Source: Gammaproteobacteria bacterium (GTDB taxonomy: Bacteria; Pseudomonadota; Gammaproteobacteria; Enterobacterales; Permianibacteraceae). Taken from it: a stretch of 64,000 bases of DNA. Positions 40,368-48,635 of the stretch are shown here, piece after piece (position 1 is the first letter of the stretch; each line of letters begins with the position of its first letter). Location of the stretch: positions 1 through 64,000 of the forward strand of contig JACPFT010000009.1 in NCBI GenBank assembly GCA_016182845.1. Direction: 5' to 3'. Made by a program: the position numbers and the translations under genes. The notes below the pieces were generated by a model that did no database searches, had not been told where the DNA came from, and saw only the letters and a program-made list of their open reading frames with translations.

Positions 40368-42176
40368 ATGCTGGCGCTTTTCAAACGCTCCTTGCTGTTC
40401 CGCGCGGGCCTCGCGGTGACCGCCATCGCGTCCCTGGCCCTGGTGAGCATGTTCGGCTCCACCCTAGTGGCCTGGCAGGGGGAGGGTGATGCCGCCGCCA
40501 TCAACCTCGCTGGCTCCCTACGCATGAACGCCTATCGCATCGCCTGGCATCTGCAACAGGGTGATCTGGACCTGGCGCGGCGCCGCGATGCCCGGGAACT
40601 GAGCGAGCGCCTGAGCCGGGAGGCGCTGACCCGGGTGATGCCCGCCGATCCGGAGGATCCCATCGCCGAGGCCTATGCCGGTCTCCAGTCCCATTGGAAC
40701 CGGCACCTGCTGCCCGCGCTGGACGGCTCCCACCCGCTGGAAAATTATTCCCGGGGCGTGGATGGTTTCGTCGCCGAGGTCGATGCCTTCGTGCACAAGC
40801 TGCAAATCCGCAGCGAGGATCGCCTGGCGCGGCTGCGGGTGACCCAAGGCGCCGTGCTCTTCCTGACCGTGTTGATCCTCTTCGCCGGCATGTTCGATCT
40901 GCTGACCAAGGTGCTCTCACCCCTGAAGGACCTTATGACGGCCACCGAGCGTTGGCGTCAGGGCGATAGGGGTGCGCGAGTCGGTTACGACGGCGAGGAC
41001 GAGCTGGGCCTCTTGGCCCATAATTTCGACGCCATGGCCGATACCATCGCCGAGGCTCAGGGCCAGCTGGAGGCCCGGGTGGCGACGAAGACCAAGCATC
41101 TGGAGCAGCGCAATCGCGCCCTGCAACTGCTCTATTCCATCAGCAAGCGCATCACCGAGGATGCCTCCGCCTTGAGCAATCTGCGCGAGATCCTCAACAT
41201 CCTGCAGGAAGCCTTGAATTCCGGGCAGGTCATGCTGTGCTTCTTTCGCGAGCACGGCGCCGGCGCCTACCAGATTCTGCGCAGCGGTTGCGAGTCGGGC
41301 AAGGAGCATTGCGATACCAGCGATTGCTCGGCCTGCCTGGATCAATTCGCCGGCCTCAACCAGGGCGCCTGCAGTTTTTCGATCCGTGACGGCGAGCGTG
41401 TCATCGGCCAGCTGGCGGTGAGCTATGGCAGCGCGGCCCGTATCGAGTCCTGGGAACTGGAATTGATCCAGGCGGTGGCCGAGCAGATCGGCCTGGCCGC
41501 CGGCCTGCGCCGACGGCGCGAGCAGGAACAGCTCCTGGCCCTGATGGACGAGCGCACGGTGATCGCCCGCGAGCTGCACGATTCCCTGGCCCAGGCCCTG
41601 TCCTATCTGAAATTGCAGGTGGGGCGGCTGCAGCTCCTGCAAAGCCGGGGCGCGGACAGCGCCACCCTGGATGAAGTGACGCAGCATATCCAGGACGGCC
41701 TGAATAATGCCTACCGCCAGCTGCGGGAACTCTTGACCACCTTCCGGCTGAAGACTTCGGCTAATGGTCTGCGCGCCGCGCTGGCCGCTGCCGCGGCCGA
41801 GTTTTCCGAGCGCGGCGGCCTGCCCATCCGCTTCGAGGACCAGCTAGGCGACTGCCCCTTGAGCGCCCACGAGGAAATCCATTGCCTGCAAATCGCCCGC
41901 GAGGCCCTGTCCAACGTGGTGCGTCATGCCAAGGCCCACTCGGTCAGCGTCAGTCTGAAGCATGGCGCCGATGGCGCGGTGACTCTGGTCATCGATGACG
42001 ACGGCGTGGGTCTGAAGAGTGGCCACGATCCCTTGCAACACCATGGCATGACCATCATGCGCGAGCGTGCCGCCAGCGTGGCGGGCAAGCTCCGGGTCGA
42101 AAACCGCGAGCCGGGCGGGACGCGGGTGCTGCTGACATTTCGGCCGACGTTTTTGTCGGCCTCCGAGGAGGTTTAA
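40368..42176 (+). CDS. narX: nitrate/nitrite sensor histidine kinase
   Basis: Membrane HPK7-type kinase that senses nitrate and phosphorylates NarL; 602 residues. Helix 1 spans about residues 12-35. The periplasmic P-box, which binds nitrate in NarX, is visible as AGSLRMNAYRIAW (48-60). Helix 2 is near 162-182 and is followed by a HAMP domain, a GAF-like central module with a cysteine cluster (CESGKEHCDTSDCSACLDQ), and the HisKA_3 domain with H404 in ARELHDSLAQALSYLK. The ATPase domain ends the protein (DDDGVG). narL follows after 2 nt. Confidence 0.95.
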   Translation: MLALFKRSLLFRAGLAVTAIASLALVSMFGSTLVAWQGEGDAAAINLAGSLRMNAYRIAWHLQQGDLDLARRRDARELSERLSREALTRVMPADPEDPIAEAYAGLQSHWNRHLLPALDGSHPLENYSRGVDGFVAEVDAFVHKLQIRSEDRLARLRVTQGAVLFLTVLILFAGMFDLLTKVLSPLKDLMTATERWRQGDRGARVGYDGEDELGLLAHNFDAMADTIAEAQGQLEARVATKTKHLEQRNRALQLLYSISKRITEDASALSNLREILNILQEALNSGQVMLCFFREHGAGAYQILRSGCESGKEHCDTSDCSACLDQFAGLNQGACSFSIRDGERVIGQLAVSYGSAARIESWELELIQAVAEQIGLAAGLRRRREQEQLLALMDERTVIARELHDSLAQALSYLKLQVGRLQLLQSRGADSATLDEVTQHIQDGLNNAYRQLRELLTTFRLKTSANGLRAALAAAAAEFSERGGLPIRFEDQLGDCPLSAHEEIHCLQIAREALSNVVRHAKAHSVSVSLKHGADGAVTLVIDDDGVGLKSGHDPLQHHGMTIMRERAASVAGKLRVENREPGGTRVLLTFRPTFLSASEEV

Positions 42177-42178
42177 TC

Positions 42179-42856
42179 ATGACTCACAAGGCTCCAGCCG
42201 GCGCGGACGAATGCCGCATCCTGCTGGTGGACGACCACCCCCTGCTGCGCCAGGGAGTGGCCCAGCTCCTGGCCCTGGAACCGGGCTTCTCCGTCGTGGC
42301 GGAGACGGCCAACGGCGCCGAGGCGGTGCAGCTGGCGGTGCGCCATCATCCGGATCTCATCCTCCTGGACTGGCATATGCACGGCTTGAATGGCCTGGAC
42401 ACGCTCAAGGCCTTGCGCGCCGCCGAGATCGACGCGCGCATCGTGATCTATACCGTGTCCGATTCCCAGGACGACGTGGTGGCGGCCTTCCGCGCCGGCG
42501 CCGACGGTTATCTGCTCAAGGACATGGAGCCGGCCGCCTTCCTGGACAAGCTGCGCGAAGCCGTGTGCTACGGTCATACCGTGGTCAGCGAACAGCTCTC
42601 GGCCGTATTGGCCACGGCCCTGCGCAAGCCCCATAAACCGGCGCCCGACAGCCTGGACACCTTGTCCGAGCGGGAAGGGCAGATCCTGCGTCTGGTGGCC
42701 ACCGGCCAGAGCAACAAACTCATCGCCCGGGAGCTGGAGATCACCGAGGGCACGGTGAAAGTGCACGTGAAGAATCTGCTGAAAAAGCTGCACCTACGTT
42801 CGCGGGTCGAGGCGGCGGTGTTCGCCGTGCAGAATGGCCTGGGCCGGGGCCTGTAA
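42179..42856 (+). CDS. narL: nitrate/nitrite response regulator
   Basis: A 225-residue REC-LuxR response regulator. Acidic pocket residues DD lie at 18-19, the phosphoacceptor is D64 (ILLDWHMHG) and the switch Lys is in GYLLKDMEP. The C-terminal HTH has LSEREGQILRLVATGQSNK and EGTVKVHVKNLLKKL. It binds TACYYMT heptamers; candidates are at 40251-40266 and 42900-42906. It forms a bicistron with narX. Confidence 0.95.
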   Translation: MTHKAPAGADECRILLVDDHPLLRQGVAQLLALEPGFSVVAETANGAEAVQLAVRHHPDLILLDWHMHGLNGLDTLKALRAAEIDARIVIYTVSDSQDDVVAAFRAGADGYLLKDMEPAAFLDKLREAVCYGHTVVSEQLSAVLATALRKPHKPAPDSLDTLSEREGQILRLVATGQSNKLIARELEITEGTVKVHVKNLLKKLHLRSRVEAAVFAVQNGLGRGL

Positions 42857-42899
42857 CGGCAGCGGGGTTTTGATAGTCTAAGCGGAGGGATATATCGAA

Positions 42900-42979
42900 A
42901 GAGGTATGCCCAATGCCTCGCCCCTAGCCGATCGCGACTTGATCGCCGTCAAGTCCGCGCGGCGCGGGAAAACTAGGAT
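42900..42979 (+). promoter_or_regulatory. FNR-type promoter (and NarL heptamer) upstream of moaA
   Basis: TTGATCGCCGTCAA (42939-42952) is an FNR/Dnr-type box. TAGGAT (42974-42979) lies exactly 21 nt downstream, the spacing of a class II FNR promoter, and would start transcription near 42986. AGAGGTA at 42900-42906 is a perfect NarL heptamer on the minus strand. The leader (about 170 nt) has small hairpins (GGAAAC/GTTTCC at 43113-43127). Confidence 0.7.
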
Positions 42980-43154
42980 AGAGTCAAGCATTCGTACCAC
43001 GCGACCCGCCCATGGCGAGCCGCACAATGCTCCGAGCCGGACGACCTAAGACCGAATGGTTATGGTTTCCCGGCCGCAACCCGAGGTGTTTTTCGGGCTG
43101 CCCGGAGGCGCTGGAAACGGCGTTTCCGCCCGTGTTTGGAAAGGAGACGGTTTT

Positions 43155-44141
43155 ATGACAGCCCGCTTACGCGACGGTTTCGGCCGCCGCTTCGAATACT
43201 TACGCCTGTCCCTGACGGAAGTGTGCAATTTCCGTTGCCAGTACTGTCTGCCGGATGGCTACCACTGCGACAAGGACGATAAGCCCCAGGAGCTGTCTCT
43301 CCCCGAGCTGCGCCGGCTCATCGCCGGCTTCGCCGCCCTGGGCGTGTGGAAGCTGCGCCTCACCGGCGGCGAACCCAGCGTGCGCCGGGATTTCGCCGAA
43401 GTCCTGGCCATGGCCGCGCGCGTGCCGGGCATCCGCCGGGTCGCCATGACCACCAACGGCTACCGTTTGGCCGAGCGCATTGTCGACTGGCACGCTCGCG
43501 GCCTCGGCGCCCTCAATGTCAGTGTCGACAGCCTGGATCCGCGCCGCTTCGCCGATATCACCGGCCAGGACCGCCTGCCGGAAATCCTCAGGGGCATCGA
43601 CCTCGCCCTAGGCTTAAGCATGCCGGTCAAGGTCAATTCCGTCCTGCTCAAGGCTCTCACCGATCAGGAACTCGGCCGCTTCTTAACCTGGATCAAAGAC
43701 ACTCCGCTGTCCCTGCGCTTTATTGAGCTGATGCAGACCGGCGACAACGGCGAGTTTTTCCGCGAACATCATTTGCCGGCCTCCTGGATCGAAAACCAGC
43801 TGCTGGCTGCCGGATTTTCCGAGCGGCCACGAGAACCGGGCGCCGGGCCGGCGCGGGAGTTTTCCCACCCGGATTATGCCGGACGCATCGGTCTCATCGC
43901 GCCCTACGCGAAAGACTTTTGCGCGAGCTGCAATCGCCTGCGCGTGTCCAGTGAAGGCCAGCTGCGCCTCTGCCTATTCGGCGACGGCGGCTACGACCTG
44001 CGGCCCTGGCTGCGGGACGACGAACAGGGCGAGGCCTTGCAGGAACAGATCCTCGGCCAACTGGGCTACAAGGCCGCCGGTCATCGGTTGCACGAAGGCT
44101 ATTCGGGCAGTACGCGGCACTTGGCCAGTATCGGTGGCTAA
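43155..44141 (+). CDS. moaA: GTP 3',8-cyclase (radical SAM)
   Basis: Starts molybdenum cofactor synthesis by converting GTP to 3',8-cyclo-GTP. The 328-residue protein has the radical SAM triad C24-C28-C31 (CNFRCQYC), the second [4Fe-4S] site CASCNRLRVSSEGQLRLCLFG, TNGYRLAERI, and a C-terminal Gly-Gly as in MoaA. AAGGAG 8 nt upstream fixes the ATG at 43155. No other moa gene is adjacent, so this may be an anaerobic copy. It is probably FNR-controlled, which fits supply of cofactor to NarG. Confidence 0.92.
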   Translation: MTARLRDGFGRRFEYLRLSLTEVCNFRCQYCLPDGYHCDKDDKPQELSLPELRRLIAGFAALGVWKLRLTGGEPSVRRDFAEVLAMAARVPGIRRVAMTTNGYRLAERIVDWHARGLGALNVSVDSLDPRRFADITGQDRLPEILRGIDLALGLSMPVKVNSVLLKALTDQELGRFLTWIKDTPLSLRFIELMQTGDNGEFFREHHLPASWIENQLLAAGFSERPREPGAGPAREFSHPDYAGRIGLIAPYAKDFCASCNRLRVSSEGQLRLCLFGDGGYDLRPWLRDDEQGEALQEQILGQLGYKAAGHRLHEGYSGSTRHLASIGG

Positions 44142-44151
44142 TCAACTGGTT

Positions 44152-44260
44152 CCGTTCGCCCTGAGTAGCCGCCGAAGGCGGCGTATCGAAGGGCCTGGGC
44201 GAGTCGCGTTACCTGCCCGTGCTTCGATACGCCGCTGACGCGACTATTCAGCACGAACGA
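44152..44260. repeat. long inverted palindromic repeat (family 3)
   Basis: CCGTTCGCCCTGAGTAGCCG and CGACTATTCAGCACGAACG form the outer arms; GGCGGCGTATCGAAG and CTTCGATACGCCG the inner arms. It separates moaA from the AroQ-DGC gene and could make a large cruciform or mRNA hairpin. Confidence 0.8.
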
Positions 44261-44287
44261 ATGCTATGAGTTTTTGGGGGCAGAGCC

Positions 44288-45004
44288 ATGAGCGCAACCA
44301 CTTCCGATGAGACCTCCGAGTCCCTGGCCGATATCCGCGAGCGCATCGACGCTATCGACAATGCCATTCTGGACTTGCTGGCCGAGCGTCAGCATTGCGT
44401 CGAGGCCATGGGCGCCTACAAGCCCGATGCCCAGGCCGTGATCGCCGAGCCGCGCCGCCAGGAGGTCCTCAACTCGCGCCGCCACTGGGGCGAGGCGCGG
44501 GGTCTGGACGGGCAGTTCGTGCATGGCCTGTATCGCATGCTCACCGATTATTTCATCTCCCTGCAGCTGCGCACTCTCGACCGGCGCGAACCCGCCGAGT
44601 CCGCGCCGACTAAGCCGGTATCGACGCCCGCCGAAAATCAGCCGCTGATTTACTCCTGCTCCGGCTGCTCCAGCGCCGCCCAGCTGGCCAATCACCTGGC
44701 TCTGCGCGCCGATCGCGAGGGGCTGGCGGAAATGTCTTGTATCGCCGGGGTCGGCGGCGATGTGCCGGCTCTGTTGAAAACCGCCTGCTCAGGCCGACCC
44801 ACGATCGCCGTGGACGGCTGCCGGCTGCATTGCGCGAAGCGCAGCCTGGAACGCCACGGCGTCAAGCCGGCGTTGTCTGTCTCTCTCAACGACTGGGGCG
44901 TGAAGAAGCGCCTGCACGCGGATTTCGACGCCGACGAGGCCGAGCGCGTGTATCGCGGCCTGCTAACGGAAATCACCCGCCATTTCTCCGCCGCAACCGC
45001 TTGA
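44288..45004 (+). CDS. AroQ (PchB/chorismate-mutase-like) domain fused to a DGC zinc-binding domain
   Basis: A 238-residue two-domain protein. Residues 12-101 form an AroQ helical domain: LADIRERIDAID, LLAERQ, a Lys in GAYKPDAQ, and GLDGQFVHGLYR with a late Gln (ISLQLRT). Compared with recalled sequences it is nearer to isochorismate-pyruvate lyase PchB (LADIREAIDRID; GLDAPFVEGLF; EQIK) than to E. coli chorismate mutase, and E52 of the latter is Arg here. Residues 119-225 match the DGC family: YSCSGCSSA, a Cys in MSCIAGVGG and VDGCRLHCAKR. A linker rich in Pro and Ala joins them. It precedes ubiT by 66 nt. Activity is unknown; a chorismate or isochorismate reaction is inferred. Confidence 0.75.
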   Translation: MSATTSDETSESLADIRERIDAIDNAILDLLAERQHCVEAMGAYKPDAQAVIAEPRRQEVLNSRRHWGEARGLDGQFVHGLYRMLTDYFISLQLRTLDRREPAESAPTKPVSTPAENQPLIYSCSGCSSAAQLANHLALRADREGLAEMSCIAGVGGDVPALLKTACSGRPTIAVDGCRLHCAKRSLERHGVKPALSVSLNDWGVKKRLHADFDADEAERVYRGLLTEITRHFSAATA

Positions 45005-45041
45005 CCGCCATCAAGGCGGCGGGGCTGCCGGCGCGGATAAT
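45001..45041 (+). promoter_or_regulatory. FNR-type promoter of ubiT
   Basis: TTGACCGCCATCAA (45001-45014) overlaps the stop codon of the preceding gene. GATAAT (45036-45041, 5/6) lies exactly 21 nt downstream, giving a predicted start near 45048 and a box centre near -41, the class II FNR position. ubiT begins at 45071. Confidence 0.75.
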
Positions 45042-45070
45042 GGCCTGACACTCCCCCCGAAGAGCCTGCC

Positions 45071-45544
45071 ATGCGCACCGCGTTTTTGAATTCCAACACC
45101 GTCCCCATGGCCAAGGCCCTGCATGGCCTGCGCTACGTCCCCGCCTGGCTGCAACGGCGCGGCCTGGACTTCACCTTGTCCCGGATCCTGGCCGACAAAC
45201 GCGCCAGCGGCGAACTGGATTTCCTACAAGGCCGCTGGGTCGCCATCCAGGTTCGCGACCTGGGTTATGACTGGCGCATCAGCCTGCAGGGCCCGCGGAT
45301 CCGCGTCGAAGGCCCCTGGCAGGCCGCCGAGGCCCTGGTGCGCGCCGATGCCCGGGATTTTCTCGACATGCTGGCCCAGCGCGTCGACCCGGACACCTTG
45401 TTCTTCCAGCGCCGCCTGGAAATGGAAGGCGATACCGAGCTTAGTCTGGCGGTGAAAAACCTGCTCGACAGCGTGGACCCGGAAAAATTACCGGAACCGG
45501 TGCGCAAGGGCATCCAGCAGGCGGCGGATTGGTTGGCTGTCTGA
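45071..45544 (+). CDS. ubiT: O2-independent ubiquinone biosynthesis accessory factor UbiT (SCP2 domain)
   Basis: UbiT is an SCP2-domain lipid-binding protein needed, with UbiU and UbiV, for ubiquinone synthesis without oxygen. The 157-residue protein has an N-terminal helix (YVPAWLQRRGLDFTLSRIL) and the SCP2 fold with GELDFLQGRWVAIQVRDL, the DARDFLDMLAQRVDPDTLFFQRRLEMEGDTEL stretch (about 95-126) and VKNLLDSVD, all typical of YhbT/UbiT. ubiV and ubiU follow on the opposite strand. An FNR-type promoter overlaps the end of the previous gene. Confidence 0.9.
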   Translation: MRTAFLNSNTVPMAKALHGLRYVPAWLQRRGLDFTLSRILADKRASGELDFLQGRWVAIQVRDLGYDWRISLQGPRIRVEGPWQAAEALVRADARDFLDMLAQRVDPDTLFFQRRLEMEGDTELSLAVKNLLDSVDPEKLPEPVRKGIQQAADWLAV

Positions 45545-45640
45545 GCTTCTGGACCTTGGGCGGTGTCGCGCCTAGCGCATCCCGCCTTTGATCCCCTCTG
45601 CGCCTCCACCGCGGCGAACCGACCCGGGAGCGGGGAGCCC

Positions 45641-46519
45641 TCACTCCATCCCCGGCCGCCCATGCCAGTAACCGCTGCAGGCCTTGCCGCCGCGCAGGGC
45701 TTCGTCGATGCGGGCCTCTCCGCCCTGGCGGATTTCGTCCAGGCATTGCAATACCGCGTCGGTGTGCTGGCGCTCTGGGCTGACGCGGAAATGGCTGATC
45801 CCGGTGGATTCCAGTTCCGCCCAATCCGGGCTCAGGTCGTAGACCAGGGCTGCTAGCGTCTGGATGCCGTTGATGACCAGGAAGTCCGTGCCGTCCTGGC
45901 TCGCCACCTTCAGGCCTTCTGGGTAATCCCCGCAGATGAAGCCGCACTGGTCCTTGGGCTTGTTGTGATGACGGGCGGTGAAGCAGCGTGCCGACCAGGC
46001 GAGCGGCAGGCGGCCGAAGCCGAAGATCTCCACCTCGGGCGTCGTTCCGGCCAGTGCCTGGCATTCGCTCAAGATCTCGGCGATGGCGGTCTTGGACAAT
46101 TCCACCGGAACCACCCAGCGTTGCAGCCCAAGCCCGAGCATTTTCGCCAGGCTGCGGCCGTTGTAGAGATTGACCGACAGCCCGGCGACGAAGGGGATTT
46201 TCCTCTCGCTGAGCATTTGCACGGCGGCGATATCATTGGCTTCCACCAGGAATTCGCCGTTGTCGCAGAGCCGGCGCAGCGCCGACAATTCCGATTGGGC
46301 TTCCAGCAGGGCCAGGCTGGACAGGACGACCTCCTTGCCGCTGGCCTTGAGGCTGCGCGCCAGCTCGGTCCACTCCCCCAGACGCAGGGCGTGACGCTTG
46401 GAGCACACGGCCTCACCCAGGTAGATACATTCCACGGGGCTCATGGCCATGCTCTCGTAAAACGACAGCAGGGTTTCGCGCGGCCAGTAATAGAGCACGC
46501 TGCCGAGTGTGATCTTCAT
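45641..46519 (-). CDS. ubiV: O2-independent ubiquinone hydroxylation protein UbiV (U32 family)
   Basis: UbiV forms a heterodimer with UbiU; both carry [4Fe-4S] clusters and are required for the hydroxylation steps of ubiquinone synthesis without O2. The 292-residue protein starts MKITLGSVLYYWPRE, as in YhbV. Candidate cluster ligands are C39 (EAVCSKRH), C179, C192 and C196 (CF...CGFIC), within one residue of the recalled E. coli positions (39, 180, 193, 197). It is 10 nt after ubiU. Although annotated as peptidase U32 in many genomes, no protease role is supported. Confidence 0.93.
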   Translation of the reverse strand: MKITLGSVLYYWPRETLLSFYESMAMSPVECIYLGEAVCSKRHALRLGEWTELARSLKASGKEVVLSSLALLEAQSELSALRRLCDNGEFLVEANDIAAVQMLSERKIPFVAGLSVNLYNGRSLAKMLGLGLQRWVVPVELSKTAIAEILSECQALAGTTPEVEIFGFGRLPLAWSARCFTARHHNKPKDQCGFICGDYPEGLKVASQDGTDFLVINGIQTLAALVYDLSPDWAELESTGISHFRVSPERQHTDAVLQCLDEIRQGGEARIDEALRGGKACSGYWHGRPGME

Positions 46520-46529
46520 GTTCTACTCC

Positions 46530-47522
46530 TCACTGCCAGGGCCGGTGGTAGGCGCCCAGGGTGGTCTGCGTGCCTTCGGATACGGAGGCGAGGGCCTGGT
46601 GCCAGGCGGGCTCGGCGCGGAATTCGCCGTCCTGGTTCACTCGGTCGATGGCGGCGCGCCAGACCTTGGCCACGGTGGTGACATAGGCCGGCGAGCGCTG
46701 GCGCCCCTCGATCTTGATGGCCTTGATCCCGGCTGCCTTCAGGTCCGGCAGCAAATCCAGGGTATTCAGGCTGGTGGGCTCCTCGAAGGCATGGTAGGTG
46801 GCCCCGCCGACCTCGAAGCGGCCCTTGCACAGGGTCGGGTAGCCGGCGGTTTCCAGGGGCGCGAAGCGGTCGATGAGCACGCCGTTGAGCCGCGACTCTA
46901 GGTTTTTTCCCACGTTCTGCCAGCGCACGGACTTGGCCGGCGAGCAGGCGCCGCAGCTATTGGGCGACTCGCCGGTCACGTAGGAGGACAGCTGGCAGCG
47001 GCCTTCCACCATGACGCAGAGCGAACCGAAGCCGAAGACCTCCAGCTCCACTGGCGTCTGTTCCGCGACCATCTTAACCTGCTTGAGGGACAGGACTCGC
47101 GGCAATACTGCGCGGCTGATGCCGAACTGCTGCTGATAGAAACTCAAGGCCTCCTGGCTGGTGGCCGAGCCCTGCACGGACAAATGCCTAGGTACTTCCG
47201 GATAGGTCTGGGCGCAATAATCCAGGACGCCCATGTCGGCGACAATGAGGGCGCTCACGCCCATGTCCACGGCCCTGTCCACGGCTTGTTTCCAGCGTTC
47301 GAAGCCGCTGGGCTGGGGATAGGTGTTGAGGGCGAGGAAGACCCGCTTGCCGGCTCGGCGCGCATGGGCGATACCCTCGCGCATGGCCTCCTCGGTGAAA
47401 TTGAGGCCGGTGAAATGCCGGGCATTGGTGTCGTCGCGAAACCCCAGGTAAACCGCATCGGCGCCGTGGGCGATGGCGGATTTCAGGGCCGGCAGATTGC
47501 CGGCCGGGCAGACTAGCTCCAT
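46530..47522 (-). CDS. ubiU: O2-independent ubiquinone hydroxylation protein UbiU (U32 family)
   Basis: Partner of UbiV. The 330-residue protein starts MELVCPAGNLPALKSAI. C169, C176, C193 and C232 (SLCVMVEGRC, GACSP, LCKG) coincide with the recalled cluster ligands of E. coli UbiU. The U32 signature EVFGFGSLCVMVEGRCQLSS is at 161-180. The start overlaps the stop of yhcC by 10 nt, so yhcC-ubiU-ubiV form one operon, probably driven by the FNR-type promoter at 48471-48511. Longer upstream reading is inside yhcC and is not used. Confidence 0.94.
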   Translation of the reverse strand: MELVCPAGNLPALKSAIAHGADAVYLGFRDDTNARHFTGLNFTEEAMREGIAHARRAGKRVFLALNTYPQPSGFERWKQAVDRAVDMGVSALIVADMGVLDYCAQTYPEVPRHLSVQGSATSQEALSFYQQQFGISRAVLPRVLSLKQVKMVAEQTPVELEVFGFGSLCVMVEGRCQLSSYVTGESPNSCGACSPAKSVRWQNVGKNLESRLNGVLIDRFAPLETAGYPTLCKGRFEVGGATYHAFEEPTSLNTLDLLPDLKAAGIKAIKIEGRQRSPAYVTTVAKVWRAAIDRVNQDGEFRAEPAWHQALASVSEGTQTTLGAYHRPWQ

Positions 47523-48442
47523 GATCTTTCTCCCAATGCGCTGCCCTGGCCGCCCAGGCGCTGCAAGTTCTCGCCGATGGCGTTCAACACCGGCCATTTG
47601 TGCGCGCACCAAGCGGGCGCCAGCAATAAATCGTCCTGAGCGGTTCCGGTCAGGCGGTGGTAGACGACCTCGGCCGGGGTGCGGCGCACGCATTCCGCCG
47701 CCACCGCCACATAATCGTCCTGGCCTAGGGGCTGGTACTCGCCGCGCCGCCATTGCCAGGCGAGGTAGGTATTTTTCACCACATGCAGGGGATGTAGCTT
47801 GAGGCCGTCCACGCCCAGTTCCAGTACGCGCTCCAGGCTGTCCAGGGTTTGTTCCGGCGCCTCGCCGGGCAGGCCGACGATGAGGTGAGTGCAGAGCTTG
47901 ATGCCGCGCGCCCGGGTTCGGCGCACGGCGTCGGCGTATTCGGCGAAGCCGTGGCCCCGGTTGACGCGCGCCAGGCTGTCGTCGAAGGCCGATTGCAGGC
48001 CCAGCTCCAGCCAGACCTCGTAGCCCTCGTCCTGATAGCCCTGCAATAAGTCCAGTACCGGATTCGGTACGCAATCCGGGCGCGTGCCCACCGACAGGCC
48101 GATCACGGCCTGTTCCGCTAGGGCGGCGCGGTACAGCCGATCCAGGGTTTCGACTTCCTCGTAGGTATTGGTATAGGCCTGGAAATAGGCCAGGTATTTC
48201 TTCGTGCCGAAGCGGCGTTCCACATGGGCACGGCCCCGCGCCAGCTGGGCGCTTAAGTCCTCGCGGGTTTTCTCATTGGGCGAAAACGAGGCGTTGTTGC
48301 AGAAGGTGCAGCCGCCATGGCCCTTGGCGCCGTCCCGGTTCGGGCAGGTGAAGCCGGCCTCCAGGGACAGCTTGTGCACGCGCTCGCCATGGCGCTGGCG
48401 CAGGTAATCGCCGAGGCTGTGCACATAGCGGTTGAGCTGCAT
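47513..48442 (-). CDS. radical SAM protein of the YhcC (TIGR01212) family
   Basis: A 309-residue radical SAM protein of unknown substrate. The family has an unusual cysteine spacing, seen here as CPNRDGAKGHGGCTFC (residues 33-48), followed by NNASFSPNEKTREDL. YFQAYTNTYEEVETL and IGLSVGTRPDCVP are typical of YhcC. It is the first gene of the yhcC-ubiU-ubiV operon, which suggests it may assist anaerobic ubiquinone or Fe-S chemistry; this is inference. No strong Shine-Dalgarno is seen before the ATG. Confidence 0.88.
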   Translation of the reverse strand: MQLNRYVHSLGDYLRQRHGERVHKLSLEAGFTCPNRDGAKGHGGCTFCNNASFSPNEKTREDLSAQLARGRAHVERRFGTKKYLAYFQAYTNTYEEVETLDRLYRAALAEQAVIGLSVGTRPDCVPNPVLDLLQGYQDEGYEVWLELGLQSAFDDSLARVNRGHGFAEYADAVRRTRARGIKLCTHLIVGLPGEAPEQTLDSLERVLELGVDGLKLHPLHVVKNTYLAWQWRRGEYQPLGQDDYVAVAAECVRRTPAEVVYHRLTGTAQDDLLLAPAWCAHKWPVLNAIGENLQRLGGQGSALGERSWS

Positions 48443-48470
48443 GAATGACTACCGGAAGGGACTGGCATGC

Positions 48471-48511
48471 AGTGTAGAGGGGAGGGCGGGTCAGGCCTTG
48501 ACCTGAGTCAA
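48471..48511 (-). promoter_or_regulatory. FNR-type promoter of yhcC-ubiU-ubiV
   Basis: TTGACTCAGGTCAA on the minus strand (48511-48498) is followed after exactly 21 nt by TACACT (48476-48471, 4/6). The predicted start is near 48464, about 22 nt before the yhcC ATG. A second FNR-type box 53 bp away serves the divergent nrdD gene. Confidence 0.75.
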
Positions 48512-48550
48512 GGGGCATGAACAGGGCGCGAAACACGACCCGCCAAAAGC

Positions 48551-48593
48551 TTGATCCCGGTCAAGGGTATAACAGCATCTTGTGTTTCATTAT
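48551..48593 (+). promoter_or_regulatory. FNR-type promoter of nrdD
   Basis: TTGATCCCGGTCAA (48551-48564) is followed after 23 nt by CATTAT (48588-48593, 4/6). The predicted start is near 48600 and the nrdD ATG at 48636 has GAGGAAGG upstream. Control by FNR fits an enzyme active only without O2. Confidence 0.75.
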
Positions 48594-48635
48594 CACTGTC
48601 ACCACACGATATTGATAAACCGGCGAGGAAGGGCC

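Noticed and set aside
42857-43154. Moco riboswitch before moaA
   Set aside because: Hairpins exist, but I could not match the conserved Moco-RNA core; a covariance-model search would settle it.
45641-47522. UbiU and UbiV as U32 peptidases or collagenases
   Set aside because: Cysteine positions match the Fe-S ligands of the ubiquinone proteins and ubiT is adjacent.
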